Assembly: GCA_023461435.1 (NCBI GenBank)
Contig: JAEYLC010000005.1
Location: 1-64,000 of the forward strand
Reading direction: 5' to 3'
From: Bacillota bacterium
GTDB taxonomy: Bacteria > Bacillota > Clostridia > Christensenellales > SZUA-584
DNA: 64,000 nucleotides
A model generated the notes under the pieces. The model was not told where the DNA came from, made no database searches, and worked only from the letters and a program-made list of their open reading frames with translations. The translations under genes were made by a program, and so were the position numbers. Within the stretch, counting starts at the first letter, position 1, and each line of letters begins with the position of its first letter. Positions 8,623 through 17,011 of the stretch are shown here, in pieces.

Positions 8623-10296
8623 TTAAGGCAAAGGCTTGATGAGCCGCGCAAACCCGTCGTCATCGCGCGGCATGGCGTAGTCAAAAAGCAGCCATGCCGG
8701 ATCTTCAAACAGGCGTCTGAATTCGGCGAGCGCATACCGCCGCCCCGCTTCGCGTGAAGACACGGCTTCCGGCAGTATGCCGTCCGGCGCCTCGCGCAGG
8801 CTCAGGGTTTTGACAGCGAGCCCTTCGGGCCAGCCGCCCGGTTTGCCAAGGCACATCCAATCGTAGCTGAGCGCCTCGCGCAGCAGCTCATTATCAACCC
8901 GGTGCTTTGCGAAGGCGAAAAGCTGCTCGAACGCCGACTGTTTTTTTTGAGGACGGTCAAAGTACTGCTCTTTTTCAAGATGGCGCGTGAAGCCGTCGAA
9001 AAAAGCAAACGGCGATCCCAGCTCAGGGATCAGCAGCTCCAGCGTCTTGATGGCCTGCCGTTCATTGTAAAGCGCGTCGAGCATTTGCTCAATGCGGTGC
9101 AGATGCCGCAGGCCGCCAAAAGACAGCGTCCCCGTTTTAAGCACTTCGTACGGCGCATGACCTGCATATACGATGCCATATCTTGAAGCATCTTCGCGCA
9201 TGCGCGACCCGCGCAGCAGCTTTAAAAACCCGAGCTGCAGCCTGTCCGCGCCGAGGCTGTAAGCGTCGTCAAACGAGCGCGCGAAGGTCTCCGTCGTTTC
9301 CATCGGCAGCCCCGCGATCAGGTCCGCATAAACGCGCAGATTTTTAAGGCGGCAGAGCGCCGCTGTGTTGCGGAGCAGCTTCCCGGTATCGTGCGCGCGG
9401 TTCACGGCGGACAGCGTTTCGCCGTGGGTGGACTGTATGCCAATTTCGAGCTGAATGAGTCCTCTGGGCGCGGCGGCGAGCAGCCGTATCGTCTCTTCGC
9501 TCAAGAGGCTGGCCGAAACCTCAAAGTGAAAGTTCGTGCGGCTGCGCGGGTATTTTTGTTTGAGCGCGATCAGCGCGGCCCAGATCTCCCGCGCACGCGC
9601 ATCGGGGTGGTTGAACGTTCTGTCCACGAGCTTGACCTGCTGCACATCCGCGCGCAGAAAATACTCGAGCTCCCGCTTCACTCTTTCCACCGGCAAAAAG
9701 TCTAGGGCCTCGCCCGCCGACATGCAGTACGCGCAGCGGAAGGGACAGCCGCGGCTCGTCTCATAATAAATCATCTTGTTTTCAAGGGCGGTGAGGTTGT
9801 CATACAAAAATGGCTGGTCAGCGAGTTTGTGGGGCTGTGCGTCCGGCGTGATAACAATGCCGCCGGATGTGCGGATGTAGGCGGACGGTGTGGAATTGAT
9901 GCTTTGCCCTTCTGCGAGGCATTTTGTCAGATGCGCAAAAGGTGCTTCACCCGCGCCGCGCACGATGACATCGGCGAACGGCCAACGCGCCATTAGGTCT
10001 TCGCAGCCGAACGACACCTCGGGGCCGCCGAGTATGATGAGACAGCCGGGCAGCACCGATTTGACGATGGATGCGATTTTCACAACGTGCTCGATGTTCC
10101 AGATGTAGCATGAAAACCCGGCGGCGTCGGGATTGCCCGCGATGATGTCCGCGGCGATTTCCATAACGCTGTCGTTGATGTTGTATTCCTTTGCGGTGAC
10201 TGCCTGTTTGTCATACGCGGCGTGCTTCAGACACAGCAGCGCAAGGCTGCTGTGAGAAAAACGCGCGCCCAGGGCGGCAAGTGTGATTTTTTTCAT
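8623..10296 (-). CDS. B12-binding domain radical SAM protein (DUF4080 C-terminus)
   Basis: A 557-residue protein. Residues 1-130 have a cobalamin-binding Rossmann look (LAALGARFSHSSLALLCLK, IILGGPEVSFG), although no canonical DxHxxG is seen. The radical SAM core starts at about 180 with ETSRGCPFRCAYCMS (CxxxCxxC for the 4Fe-4S cluster) and includes LIQLEIGIQSTH and YADLIAGLPMET. The C-terminal 170 residues fit DUF4080. The open frame starts at 10341, but ATG at 10296 (MKKITLAALGARF) matches the family start; no strong ribosome site is seen for either. The reaction is unknown. Confidence 0.88.
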   Translation of the reverse strand: MKKITLAALGARFSHSSLALLCLKHAAYDKQAVTAKEYNINDSVMEIAADIIAGNPDAAGFSCYIWNIEHVVKIASIVKSVLPGCLIILGGPEVSFGCEDLMARWPFADVIVRGAGEAPFAHLTKCLAEGQSINSTPSAYIRTSGGIVITPDAQPHKLADQPFLYDNLTALENKMIYYETSRGCPFRCAYCMSAGEALDFLPVERVKRELEYFLRADVQQVKLVDRTFNHPDARAREIWAALIALKQKYPRSRTNFHFEVSASLLSEETIRLLAAAPRGLIQLEIGIQSTHGETLSAVNRAHDTGKLLRNTAALCRLKNLRVYADLIAGLPMETTETFARSFDDAYSLGADRLQLGFLKLLRGSRMREDASRYGIVYAGHAPYEVLKTGTLSFGGLRHLHRIEQMLDALYNERQAIKTLELLIPELGSPFAFFDGFTRHLEKEQYFDRPQKKQSAFEQLFAFAKHRVDNELLREALSYDWMCLGKPGGWPEGLAVKTLSLREAPDGILPEAVSSREAGRRYALAEFRRLFEDPAWLLFDYAMPRDDDGFARLIKPLP

Positions 10297-10428
10297 GGCA
10301 CTATGTATCATATCAAAAATGAACCGCATAAAAAAGCACAAAGCAACGCAATGATTGGCTGATTTTCGTTTGGAATTGCCAAAATGGTGGTAAAGATGAC
10401 ACGATTATTTTTATTTGAGGTGGCTTAT

Positions 10429-10980
10429 ATGGATATTCCTGATGTTTTCGATTATGGCTATGACTTTGGTTACAGCCCGTTTCAAACTATGAATACGGTG
10501 GTTATCATACTCGCCGTAATTGGGCTGATCTTAGGTATCGTTTTGTTGTTTGTGTTTTTACCCGCAAAAAACAGGGGCCGCTATACGGGCGGCGCCAAGT
10601 GGCTTTACGACTTCTTAAATTTCAACAGATACTGGCTTTCATCCATCATCAAGGTATTATACATTGCCGGTACGGTGGTCTGCGTGCTTGGAGGTTTCAT
10701 CTGCCTGTTCATCAGTCCGCTGACGGGGCTTATTATGCTGGTTTCAGCCGTCGTTGTGCGTCTGGTTTACGAGCTGATCATGGTGATGCTCTCAATAAGG
10801 GAGAACACGGCCCAGCTTAACGATACGATGCTGCGCATGGCGGGCGGTCAGCCCGTCCAGCCTTATGTGCCCGCAGCTCCGGTGATGCCGAGCGCGCCCG
10901 CGCCGAGCACCTGCTCAAACTGCGGAGCGGAAAATGCTCCGGGTTCGGCATTTTGCATCAAGTGCGGCAGCAAGCTGTAA
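10429..10980 (+). CDS. DUF4282 membrane protein with C-terminal zinc ribbon
   Basis: A 183-residue protein. A helix at about 22-45 precedes the DUF4282 hallmark WLYDFLNFNRYWLSSIIKVL and two further helices (about 75-120). A Pro/Ala linker then leads to CSNCGAENAPGSAFCIKCG, a zinc ribbon. ATG at 10429 follows GAGGTGG; the upstream in-frame ATG at 10384 lacks one. It is monocistronic with a strong terminator. It is one of four zinc-ribbon proteins in the window. Function unknown. Confidence 0.85.
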   Translation: MDIPDVFDYGYDFGYSPFQTMNTVVIILAVIGLILGIVLLFVFLPAKNRGRYTGGAKWLYDFLNFNRYWLSSIIKVLYIAGTVVCVLGGFICLFISPLTGLIMLVSAVVVRLVYELIMVMLSIRENTAQLNDTMLRMAGGQPVQPYVPAAPVMPSAPAPSTCSNCGAENAPGSAFCIKCGSKL

Positions 10981-10995
10981 AAACAACTGTAAGAG

Positions 10996-11022
10996 ACAGG
11001 CTTCGCAGGGAGCCTGTTTTTT
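10996..11022 (+). terminator. Terminator after the DUF4282 gene
   Basis: The 7-bp stem ACAGGCT/AGCCTGT is followed by T-rich sequence 16 bp after the stop. Confidence 0.88.
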
Positions 11023-11036
11023 GTTGCTGAAAAAAA

Positions 11037-11057
11037 TTTTTTACATGATGTAAAAAA
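11037..11057. promoter_or_regulatory. Perfect 21-bp palindrome, candidate operator
   Basis: Two 10-bp arms (TTTTTTACAT and ATGTAAAAAA) flank a central G. The right half-site is echoed at 11064-11075 (ACATTGTGTAAA), overlapping the -35 box. The site lies 3 bp upstream of the promoter of the XRE operon, so the HTH protein encoded there is the obvious candidate ligand (inference). Confidence 0.65.
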
Positions 11058-11060
11058 TAC

Positions 11061-11089
11061 TTGACATTGTGTAAAGATGATGCTACTTT
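11061..11089 (+). promoter_or_regulatory. Promoter of the XRE/MDR operon
   Basis: TTGACA (11061-11066), 17-bp spacer, TACTTT (11084-11089), 38 bp before the first start codon and adjoining the palindrome at 11037. Confidence 0.75.
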
Positions 11090-11126
11090 ATTATTGCAAA
11101 ATACCAATTAAAGGAGTGAACCGGTT

Positions 11127-11609
11127 ATGTCTCATCAGGAAAAGAAACTCATCGCCAGCATCGTTTCAGGTGTGCTGGTGCTCGCGGCATATTGCATCTA
11201 TGTGTTCGGTATCAATCAAACCCTCGGAGATATTAAGCAATGCGCCGCGACAATGCTCATATTCATCGGCATCGGCGTGGGGGCTGCGATCGTCATTCAG
11301 ATCATCTTTCATATGATCTACGCGGCATCTCTCGCGGTCAGGAAAGGCAATTGCGACGATAAAGAAATCGAGACCGAGATGAAAGCGTGCATGGTGGAGG
11401 ATGAAATGGTGAAGCTGATCGATCTCAAATCCTCCAAGGTGGGGTATGTGATCGCGGGGATCGGCTTTGTGGCGGGGCTCATATTGCTCGTGCTTGGCAT
11501 CGCGCCGACCGTGATGCTCAACGTATTCTTCATCTCGGCCAGCGTCGGGTCTGTCACGGAAGGGTTTACGGGGCTCTATTACTACCGCAAGGGTGTGGCC
11601 AATGGCTAA
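11127..11609 (+). CDS. Four-helix membrane protein paired with XRE regulator
   Basis: A 160-residue protein with four hydrophobic segments (about 8-28, 40-62, 105-125 and 130-148) and a central acidic cytoplasmic stretch (DDKEIETEMKACMVEDEM). AAGGAG precedes its ATG. It overlaps the HTH gene by 8 bp. Small membrane proteins adjacent to compact XRE regulators are common in Firmicutes (DUF2178/DUF3796-like pairs), and a role in membrane-coupled control of the regulator is plausible but unproven. Confidence 0.75.
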   Translation: MSHQEKKLIASIVSGVLVLAAYCIYVFGINQTLGDIKQCAATMLIFIGIGVGAAIVIQIIFHMIYAASLAVRKGNCDDKEIETEMKACMVEDEMVKLIDLKSSKVGYVIAGIGFVAGLILLVLGIAPTVMLNVFFISASVGSVTEGFTGLYYYRKGVANG

Positions 11610-11832
11610 GAAGATCGTGATCACCAACAACATCCGAAAGCTGCGCTTTTTTGCGGATGAGATGACGCAGCAGGCGCTTGCCGAAAAGACGGGCGTCTCA
11701 AGGCAGACCATCATTGCGATCGAGGCGGGCAAATACTCCCCCTCGCTCGAGCTCGCTTTCCGTATCGCGGACGCGTTTCACGTGCCGGTTGGCGAGGTGT
11801 TTGACTATGAGATGGAGGGAGACACAACATGA
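11602..11832 (+). CDS. Compact XRE-family HTH regulator
   Basis: A 76-residue protein that is essentially one Cro/CI helix-turn-helix: MTQQALAEKTGVSRQTIIAI covers the HTH (about residues 18-37), followed by EAGKYSPSLELAFRIADAF. ATG at 11602 overlaps the membrane protein gene by 8 bp, and its stop overlaps the first MDR gene by ATGA. It probably represses its own operon through the palindrome at 11037 (inference). Confidence 0.9.
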   Translation: MAKKIVITNNIRKLRFFADEMTQQALAEKTGVSRQTIIAIEAGKYSPSLELAFRIADAFHVPVGEVFDYEMEGDTT

Positions 11833-12764
11833 AAGCCGTTGTGTATGAAAAAAAGCAGCTTGTCTGTCGCGATGTGCCGACGCCTGTGCCTCAGCCAGGC
11901 GAAGTGCTTGTGAAAATCATTGCCGCGTCACTCAACGCGCTCGATTACCGCTCGATGCGGATGGGGATCATCCCGAAGAACAGGATATTCGGCGCGGATA
12001 TCGCGGGGATTGTGGAGACTGTCGGAAGTCAGGTGAAGCATTATTGCCCGGGCGATAAAGTGGCGGCGGATATTTCGGGCTGTGGTCTTGGCGGTTTCGC
12101 GCAGTTCGTGGCTGTGCCTGAGGATGTGCTCGTCAAGATACCGGATGCGGTATCGTTTGAAGAGGCGTCGGCGCTGCCCATGGCGGCCGTCACGGCGCTG
12201 CAGGCGCTGCGGATGGGCGGCGTGAAACCGGGGAAAAGCGCTCTGATCGTCGGCGCGGGAGGCGGTGTGGGCACCTGTGCGGTACAGCTTGCCAAGTTTT
12301 TCGGCGCTAAGGTCACTGCCGTGTGCAGCCCTGAGAATAGGGAAACCGTCTTGTCAATCGGCGCCGATCAGGTGATCGATTATACCAAAGAACATTTTGA
12401 TACCAAAGAGGCGTGGTATGATATTGTAATCGCGGCGAACGGAGTCTATCCGCTGTCAGCTTACAAGCGCGTCTTAAAACCGAGAGGTGTCTGCGTCGTG
12501 CTGGGCGGCGCGCTGAGGCAGGTGTTTAAAACCATGGCTTTCGGGCCGGTCATGTTGGTGGGTGGCAAAAAAGTGCGTCTGCTGGCTGCAAAACCGAATC
12601 CGAAGGATTTGGCTTACAATCTGGATCTTGTGACGCAGGGAAAGCTGAAACCCGTTATCGCGGCGCGGTACCGGTTAAGCGAAACGCCGCAGGCGCTGAA
12701 GGATTTGAGCCGCGGGCATGCGCGCGGCAAAGTGATCATCACGGTGCAGGAGGGGCTGGCATGA
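11829..12764 (+). CDS. NAD(P)-dependent MDR oxidoreductase (quinone-reductase-like) 1
   Basis: A 311-residue medium-chain dehydrogenase/reductase. The GroES-like N-terminal half has GADIAGIVETVG; the Rossmann fold begins at about 138 with GAGGGVGTCAVQLAKFFGAK, followed by SIGADQVIDYTKE. The catalytic zinc ligands of alcohol dehydrogenases are absent, as in zeta-crystallin/quinone reductases. It is translationally coupled on both sides by ATGA. The substrate is unknown. Confidence 0.9.
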   Translation: MKAVVYEKKQLVCRDVPTPVPQPGEVLVKIIAASLNALDYRSMRMGIIPKNRIFGADIAGIVETVGSQVKHYCPGDKVAADISGCGLGGFAQFVAVPEDVLVKIPDAVSFEEASALPMAAVTALQALRMGGVKPGKSALIVGAGGGVGTCAVQLAKFFGAKVTAVCSPENRETVLSIGADQVIDYTKEHFDTKEAWYDIVIAANGVYPLSAYKRVLKPRGVCVVLGGALRQVFKTMAFGPVMLVGGKKVRLLAAKPNPKDLAYNLDLVTQGKLKPVIAARYRLSETPQALKDLSRGHARGKVIITVQEGLA

Positions 12765-13726
12765 AAGCGGTTGTTGTGAGCAAATACGGGAGCCCGGATG
12801 TGCTCCGTATTCAAGAGGTGAATGATCCCGTTCCCAAGCAGGGCGAGATGCTGATTCGCGTCAAAGCGACGGTCGTCGCTGATGCGGACTGCGCATTCCG
12901 GCGCGGCAAGCCGTTTATATCGCGGTTTTTTACGGGGCTTATAAAGCCAAAGCATATTCCGGGCGACGCGTTTGCGGGCATCGTGGAGCAGCCGGGCGGC
13001 AGCGGGTTCAAACCGGGAGATAGGGTGTACGGCAGCAGCGGCACGAATTTTGGAACCAACGCCGGGCTTATCGCGCTGAGCGGGGCGGAGGCGGTGGCGC
13101 TGAGCCCCAAAAACATGACATTTGAGGAGGCCGCCGCCATCAGCGAAGGCTCACTCACGGCGCTGCCCTTCCTGCGAGACCACGCGAAGCTCCAAAAGGG
13201 CCAGCGCATTTTGATCAACGGCGCGGCGGGCGGCGTGGGCGTGTGCGCGGTACAGATGGCGAAATACTATGGCGCCAACGTGACCGCCGTCTGCGGGCCG
13301 AACAATCTGGAGTTCGTAAAAAGCTTGGGCGCCGACAGCGCGATCGACTACACGAAAGAGGATTTCACGCAAGGAGAGAATCTTTACGACGTGATATTCG
13401 ACGCGGTGGGCAAAAGCACATTCAGCAAGTGCAAAGCGGCGTTATTGCCAAACGGCATCTATCTGACCACGGTGCCCACAACGGGCGCGATGCTTGCGAT
13501 GATGCTCACATCCAAATCGAAGGGCAAGCGCGTTGCGTTTGCGGCGACCGGCCTGAGAAAACCGGCTGATAAGAAGAAGGACCTCGAGTTCTTAAGAGAA
13601 CTGATCGAGCGGGGAAAGCTCAAAGCTATGATCGGCGGGAGCTTTGACTTGGAACGGATGGCGGACGCGCACCGGTATGTGGAAACGGGGCACAAACGCG
13701 GCAGCGCCGTTGTGCGGATTAACTGA
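12761..13726 (+). CDS. NAD(P)-dependent MDR oxidoreductase 2
   Basis: A 321-residue paralogue of the preceding gene with the same plan: GDAFAGIVEQPGG, GAAGGVGVCAVQMAKYYGAN at about 146 and SLGADSAIDYTKEDF. The two proteins are alike mainly in the nucleotide-binding half, suggesting an old tandem duplication. It ends the operon. No clear terminator follows; the next 500 bp are gene-poor. Confidence 0.9.
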   Translation: MKAVVVSKYGSPDVLRIQEVNDPVPKQGEMLIRVKATVVADADCAFRRGKPFISRFFTGLIKPKHIPGDAFAGIVEQPGGSGFKPGDRVYGSSGTNFGTNAGLIALSGAEAVALSPKNMTFEEAAAISEGSLTALPFLRDHAKLQKGQRILINGAAGGVGVCAVQMAKYYGANVTAVCGPNNLEFVKSLGADSAIDYTKEDFTQGENLYDVIFDAVGKSTFSKCKAALLPNGIYLTTVPTTGAMLAMMLTSKSKGKRVAFAATGLRKPADKKKDLEFLRELIERGKLKAMIGGSFDLERMADAHRYVETGHKRGSAVVRIN

Positions 13727-14230
13727 AGATAGAAATCAATCGAGCAGCCCAGGCAGCCCTACAGTATTCATCGCTCGGATCAGACGGAATAAAAATCTCA
13801 TTTCAGATATTCAAATTCCCATATATTCAGGCAACAACATTTCTTCTCGAACTGTAGACAGCGACCTCCGCTTGTGCCCCGAATGGGGTATGTCGTTCCT
13901 TTCTTAGCCGCGCATGTGGTATGTCATTTCCACTGTCTTTCGTGGACACGCATCCGCGCAGATCGACATACCCGTACAGGGCGCAGGCAGGTATCGTATC
14001 CTGCACCGTTGTATTATACTTTCATGCCTTCTTATATGTGAACTCCTTCCGTCAATTGCCCGATCAAGTCGGTCAATTGCCACCTCCTTGAACAGTCTAT
14101 TTTGAACTGTGATTTCTGTTCGGTCGTGGCGCCTGCTCATCTCTTTGCTGAATGGGAGCTGTCGCCGAAAGGCGAGCGAGAGAGCGGCCTGATGAGGTCA
14201 GATGCTGTGAAGCTTGATACAAAGCCTATC
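13727..14230. other. Gene-poor interval with short repeats
   Basis: No convincing gene is seen. Short open frames on both strands at 13904-14140 lack coding character. Visible structure: GGTATGTC-TTCC occurs twice (around 13885 and 13919), GTCAATTGCC occurs twice (around 14053 and 14071) about 18 bp apart, and a copy of the dispersed hairpin repeat lies at 14154. On the minus strand AAGGAGG (around 14085) precedes the second pair without a useful frame. This could be a decayed mobile element or an unrecognised RNA. Confidence 0.4.
14154..14176. repeat. Second copy of the dispersed hairpin repeat core
   Basis: GGGAGCTGTCGCCGAAAGGC with the GAAA-loop hairpin, identical in its core to 711-732 but continuing differently (GAGCGAGAGAG). 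Confidence 0.7.
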
Positions 14231-14258
14231 AAAAAAAGCGGGCTGTTTTGCAGCCCGC
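14231..14258 (-). terminator. Terminator of the aminotransferase gene
   Basis: On the minus strand the 8-bp stem GCGGGCTG/CAGCCCGC is followed by seven T, 15 bp beyond the stop at 14273. Confidence 0.92.
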
Positions 14259-14272
14259 CTTCATATGCCATG

Positions 14273-15442
14273 TCACATATTCTTTTCGATCACGCCTTTG
14301 AGTATATCCATCCCCTTGTCGATCTGCTCAAACGACGCCATCGAGAAATTCAGGCGCATCGTGTTTTCGTGACCGCCTTCGGGAAAGAAATGCACACCCG
14401 GCACATACGCCACGCCCGCGTCGACACACTGCTGGAACATGGTGACCGCGTTCATGCCTTCGGGCAGCGCCGCCCAGATGAACAGCCCGCCGTCCGGCTT
14501 TGTGAATGTGACACCTTGGGGGAACGCTTCAAGCTTTGAGAGCATCGCGTCGCGCTTGCCGCGGTAATTCGCGCAGACCGTTTCAATATGCTTTTCTATC
14601 TTGTCCGAGCGCATATACGCGTCCACAATTTCCTGGGAAAGGTTGGCCGTGTGCAGGTCTTCGCCCTGCTTGGCGATGTTGTACTTCTGTATGATGCGCG
14701 CATCCGCGATGGCCGCGCCCACGCGCAGGCCCGGCGAGATGATTTTACTGAAGCTCATCAGATAGATCACGGCACCGTCGGCATCAAAGCTCTTGATGGG
14801 CGGTACGGGCTGGCCCGAATACCGAAGGTCGCAATACGGGTCGTCCTCGAGTATCAGCACGTTATGCGCTTTGCAAAGCGCCGTCATCTGTCTGCGGCGC
14901 TCGAGCGACATCGTGCGCCCCGTCGGGTTCTGGAATGTCGGGATCGTGTAGACGAACTTCGGCTTATGCGCTTTGAGCTTAGCTTCAAGGTCGTTCATGT
15001 CCATGCCGTCGTCGTCCATACTGACGCCCTTCACGTCCGCTTCGTAGGTGAGGAACGTCTGCAGCGCGCCGATAAACGTCGGTGACTCGGCGAGCACCAC
15101 ATCGCCCGGGTTCACGAGCGTTTTGGCCGCGAGGCCGATGCCCTGCGTCGCGCCCGAGGTGATGATGACCTCGTCGGGCGTGGCGCTGATGCCGCGCGCG
15201 TTCATCATATGGATCACGGTGTCTTTCAGGCGGCTGATGCCCGGCGTGCCGCCGTACTGCAGTATGTGGCTGCCGTTTTTGTTGATCAGCGACGCGGAAA
15301 TCTCCGCGATATCGGCAGAGGGGAAGCATTCGGGCGCGGGATTGCCGCCCGCAAACGAGATCATGCCGGGCTGTCCGATCAGCGCGAATATCGCGCGGAT
15401 GGCGCTGCCTGTCACATTATCGAGTCTTTTTGCGAATTCCAT
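14273..15442 (-). CDS. PLP-dependent aminotransferase, class I/II (2-aminoadipate/MocR-like subgroup)
   Basis: A 389-residue fold-type I aminotransferase. Landmarks: ISFAGGNPAPECFP near residue 29, substrate loop LQYGGTPGISRLKD, PTFQNPTGRTMS with the conserved Asn-Pro, ILEDDPYCDLRY with the PLP-ring Asp and Tyr, SFSKIISPGLRVG with the Schiff-base Lys, and the late MRLNFS Arg. This set matches LysN/multisubstrate enzymes using 2-oxoglutarate, but without the MocR DNA-binding domain. Exact substrate uncertain. It has its own promoter and terminator. Confidence 0.9.
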   Translation of the reverse strand: MEFAKRLDNVTGSAIRAIFALIGQPGMISFAGGNPAPECFPSADIAEISASLINKNGSHILQYGGTPGISRLKDTVIHMMNARGISATPDEVIITSGATQGIGLAAKTLVNPGDVVLAESPTFIGALQTFLTYEADVKGVSMDDDGMDMNDLEAKLKAHKPKFVYTIPTFQNPTGRTMSLERRRQMTALCKAHNVLILEDDPYCDLRYSGQPVPPIKSFDADGAVIYLMSFSKIISPGLRVGAAIADARIIQKYNIAKQGEDLHTANLSQEIVDAYMRSDKIEKHIETVCANYRGKRDAMLSKLEAFPQGVTFTKPDGGLFIWAALPEGMNAVTMFQQCVDAGVAYVPGVHFFPEGGHENTMRLNFSMASFEQIDKGMDILKGVIEKNM

Positions 15443-15475
15443 GTGAAAATATGTCCTTTTTATATTGATTATTTA

Positions 15476-15505
15476 ATTATAATACGCTCTATAGAGATAA
15501 AACAA
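15476..15505 (-). promoter_or_regulatory. Promoter with palindromic spacer before the aminotransferase
   Basis: Minus strand: TTGTTT (15505-15500), 18-bp spacer, TATAAT (15481-15476). The spacer contains the perfect 10-bp palindrome CTCTATAGAG (15487-15496), a candidate operator. Confidence 0.55.
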
Positions 15506-15754
15506 GATTCAAAGGGTTTTATTAGGGTAGAAATACAGAAAAAATATACTTGTGTTTTAATTGTAATAATATATATAATATTTAAATAAAGATTTAATTT
15601 GAGAATAATCATTCATAAAATGATAAGGTATACCATTTTATTGGTTTGCCGAGAGACCTCTGGACATGTTTATTAAAAAGATGATAAGCTGATAATAAAG
15701 TAAAATGGCTTAAGTCAATCTAGCATTGTACACAAATAAAAAGGTGATGTATTG

Positions 15755-17011
15755 ATGGAACTAAACTCAGTTTATATTAAGAATTATAAAGGAATCAATG
15801 ACCTTACATTGAAATTGGATGGAAAGAATACCGTTTTGTATGGAGAGAACGGTACTGGAAAAACCACTTTAATGACTGCATTAACAACAATATTCTATCC
15901 AATAATGAATAAGCTTGCAGTAAAAAAAAGATTAAACTCCGTATTAACTATTTCAGATGATGATATAACCTATGGGGCGTCGAGATCTACGATAGAAGTT
16001 GAAATAAATATAGGTGGAGAGATTTTTCATTTTGACATTAGGAAAGATAGAAGAAAAGACAAATGGAATAATAATACCAATTTAGAGATTATAAGTTCAA
16101 AATTTAGTGACATGGTATATGATATTAACATACCTGCACCAGTTTTTATTAATTATGGGGTTCATAGGGCTGTTTTTGATGTGCCGTTACGAATACGAAA
16201 TGGGCACGATGAGTTTAACATTATTACTGCATATGAAAATTGTCTAAGTTCAAATACTGATTTTAGAACTTTTTTTGAATGGTATAGAAACCAAGAAGAT
16301 ATTGTTAATGAAAATAAAACAAGAAATAATTTTGATTATACAAATTATCAGTTAAAAGCAGTACAAGATGCTATATATGATTTTTTACCTGGATTTTCAG
16401 ATTTAAGAGTGAGTCGCAGTCCAAGGCTAAGAATGATAATTACGAAAGAAAACCAGAATATCGAAGTCTCCTCACTTTCTGATGGTGAAAAATGTTTGCT
16501 GGCAATGGTGGGAGACCTTGCTAGAAGAATGGCTATAGCAAATCCTATGTCAAAAAGACCTTTGGATACATCAGGAATTGTTCTTATAGATGAAATTGAG
16601 TTGCACTTACATCCAAGCTGGCAGAGAAGAATAATTCCAAACTTACAAAAGACTTTTCCTAATATTCAATTTATTATAACAACACATTCGCCGCAAGTGT
16701 TAGGTGAAATAGAGGATGCCAATATTTTCAGATTCAGAAAGAACGAAAGAATGTTACAGTACGATGTTATGAATTCACTATATGGCTTAGATTCCAACTT
16801 GATATTGGAGCAATTTATGGGGGTTGATAAAGAGGATGGTGAGATAAAAAATCGAATTAGAAAACTATATGATGCTATTGATCATTCGGAGCTTGATGTT
16901 GCAAAAAAATTATTGGATAACCTCCTAACAGTACTTCCAAATTATCATTCTGATCTCGTAAAAGCGGCTATTTTAATCAGAAGAGGTAAACAGGATGATA
17001 AAGATAAATAA
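15755..17011 (+). CDS. ptuA: Septu defence ATPase PtuA
   Basis: A 418-residue SMC/OLD-like AAA ATPase: Walker A GENGTGKTT (30-38), ABC signature LSDGEK (241-246), Walker B IVLIDE (275-280) followed by LHLHPSW, and the H-loop TTHS (309-312). With the HNH gene that overlaps it by 17 bp, this is the two-gene layout of type I Septu anti-phage systems, where PtuA is the ATP-sensing partner of the PtuB nuclease (family knowledge). ATG at 15755 follows AAGGTG. Base composition is much more AT-rich than the flanks, pointing to transfer. No reverse transcriptase is nearby, so this is not a retron of the Ec78 type. Confidence 0.9.
   Translation: MELNSVYIKNYKGINDLTLKLDGKNTVLYGENGTGKTTLMTALTTIFYPIMNKLAVKKRLNSVLTISDDDITYGASRSTIEVEINIGGEIFHFDIRKDRRKDKWNNNTNLEIISSKFSDMVYDINIPAPVFINYGVHRAVFDVPLRIRNGHDEFNIITAYENCLSSNTDFRTFFEWYRNQEDIVNENKTRNNFDYTNYQLKAVQDAIYDFLPGFSDLRVSRSPRLRMIITKENQNIEVSSLSDGEKCLLAMVGDLARRMAIANPMSKRPLDTSGIVLIDEIELHLHPSWQRRIIPNLQKTFPNIQFIITTHSPQVLGEIEDANIFRFRKNERMLQYDVMNSLYGLDSNLILEQFMGVDKEDGEIKNRIRKLYDAIDHSELDVAKKLLDNLLTVLPNYHSDLVKAAILIRRGKQDDKDK

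Noticed and set aside
13904..14140. 78-codon minus-strand frame and overlapping plus-strand frame
   Set aside because: Atypical composition, no family features, and the ribosome-like AAGGAGG does not stand before a start of either frame.
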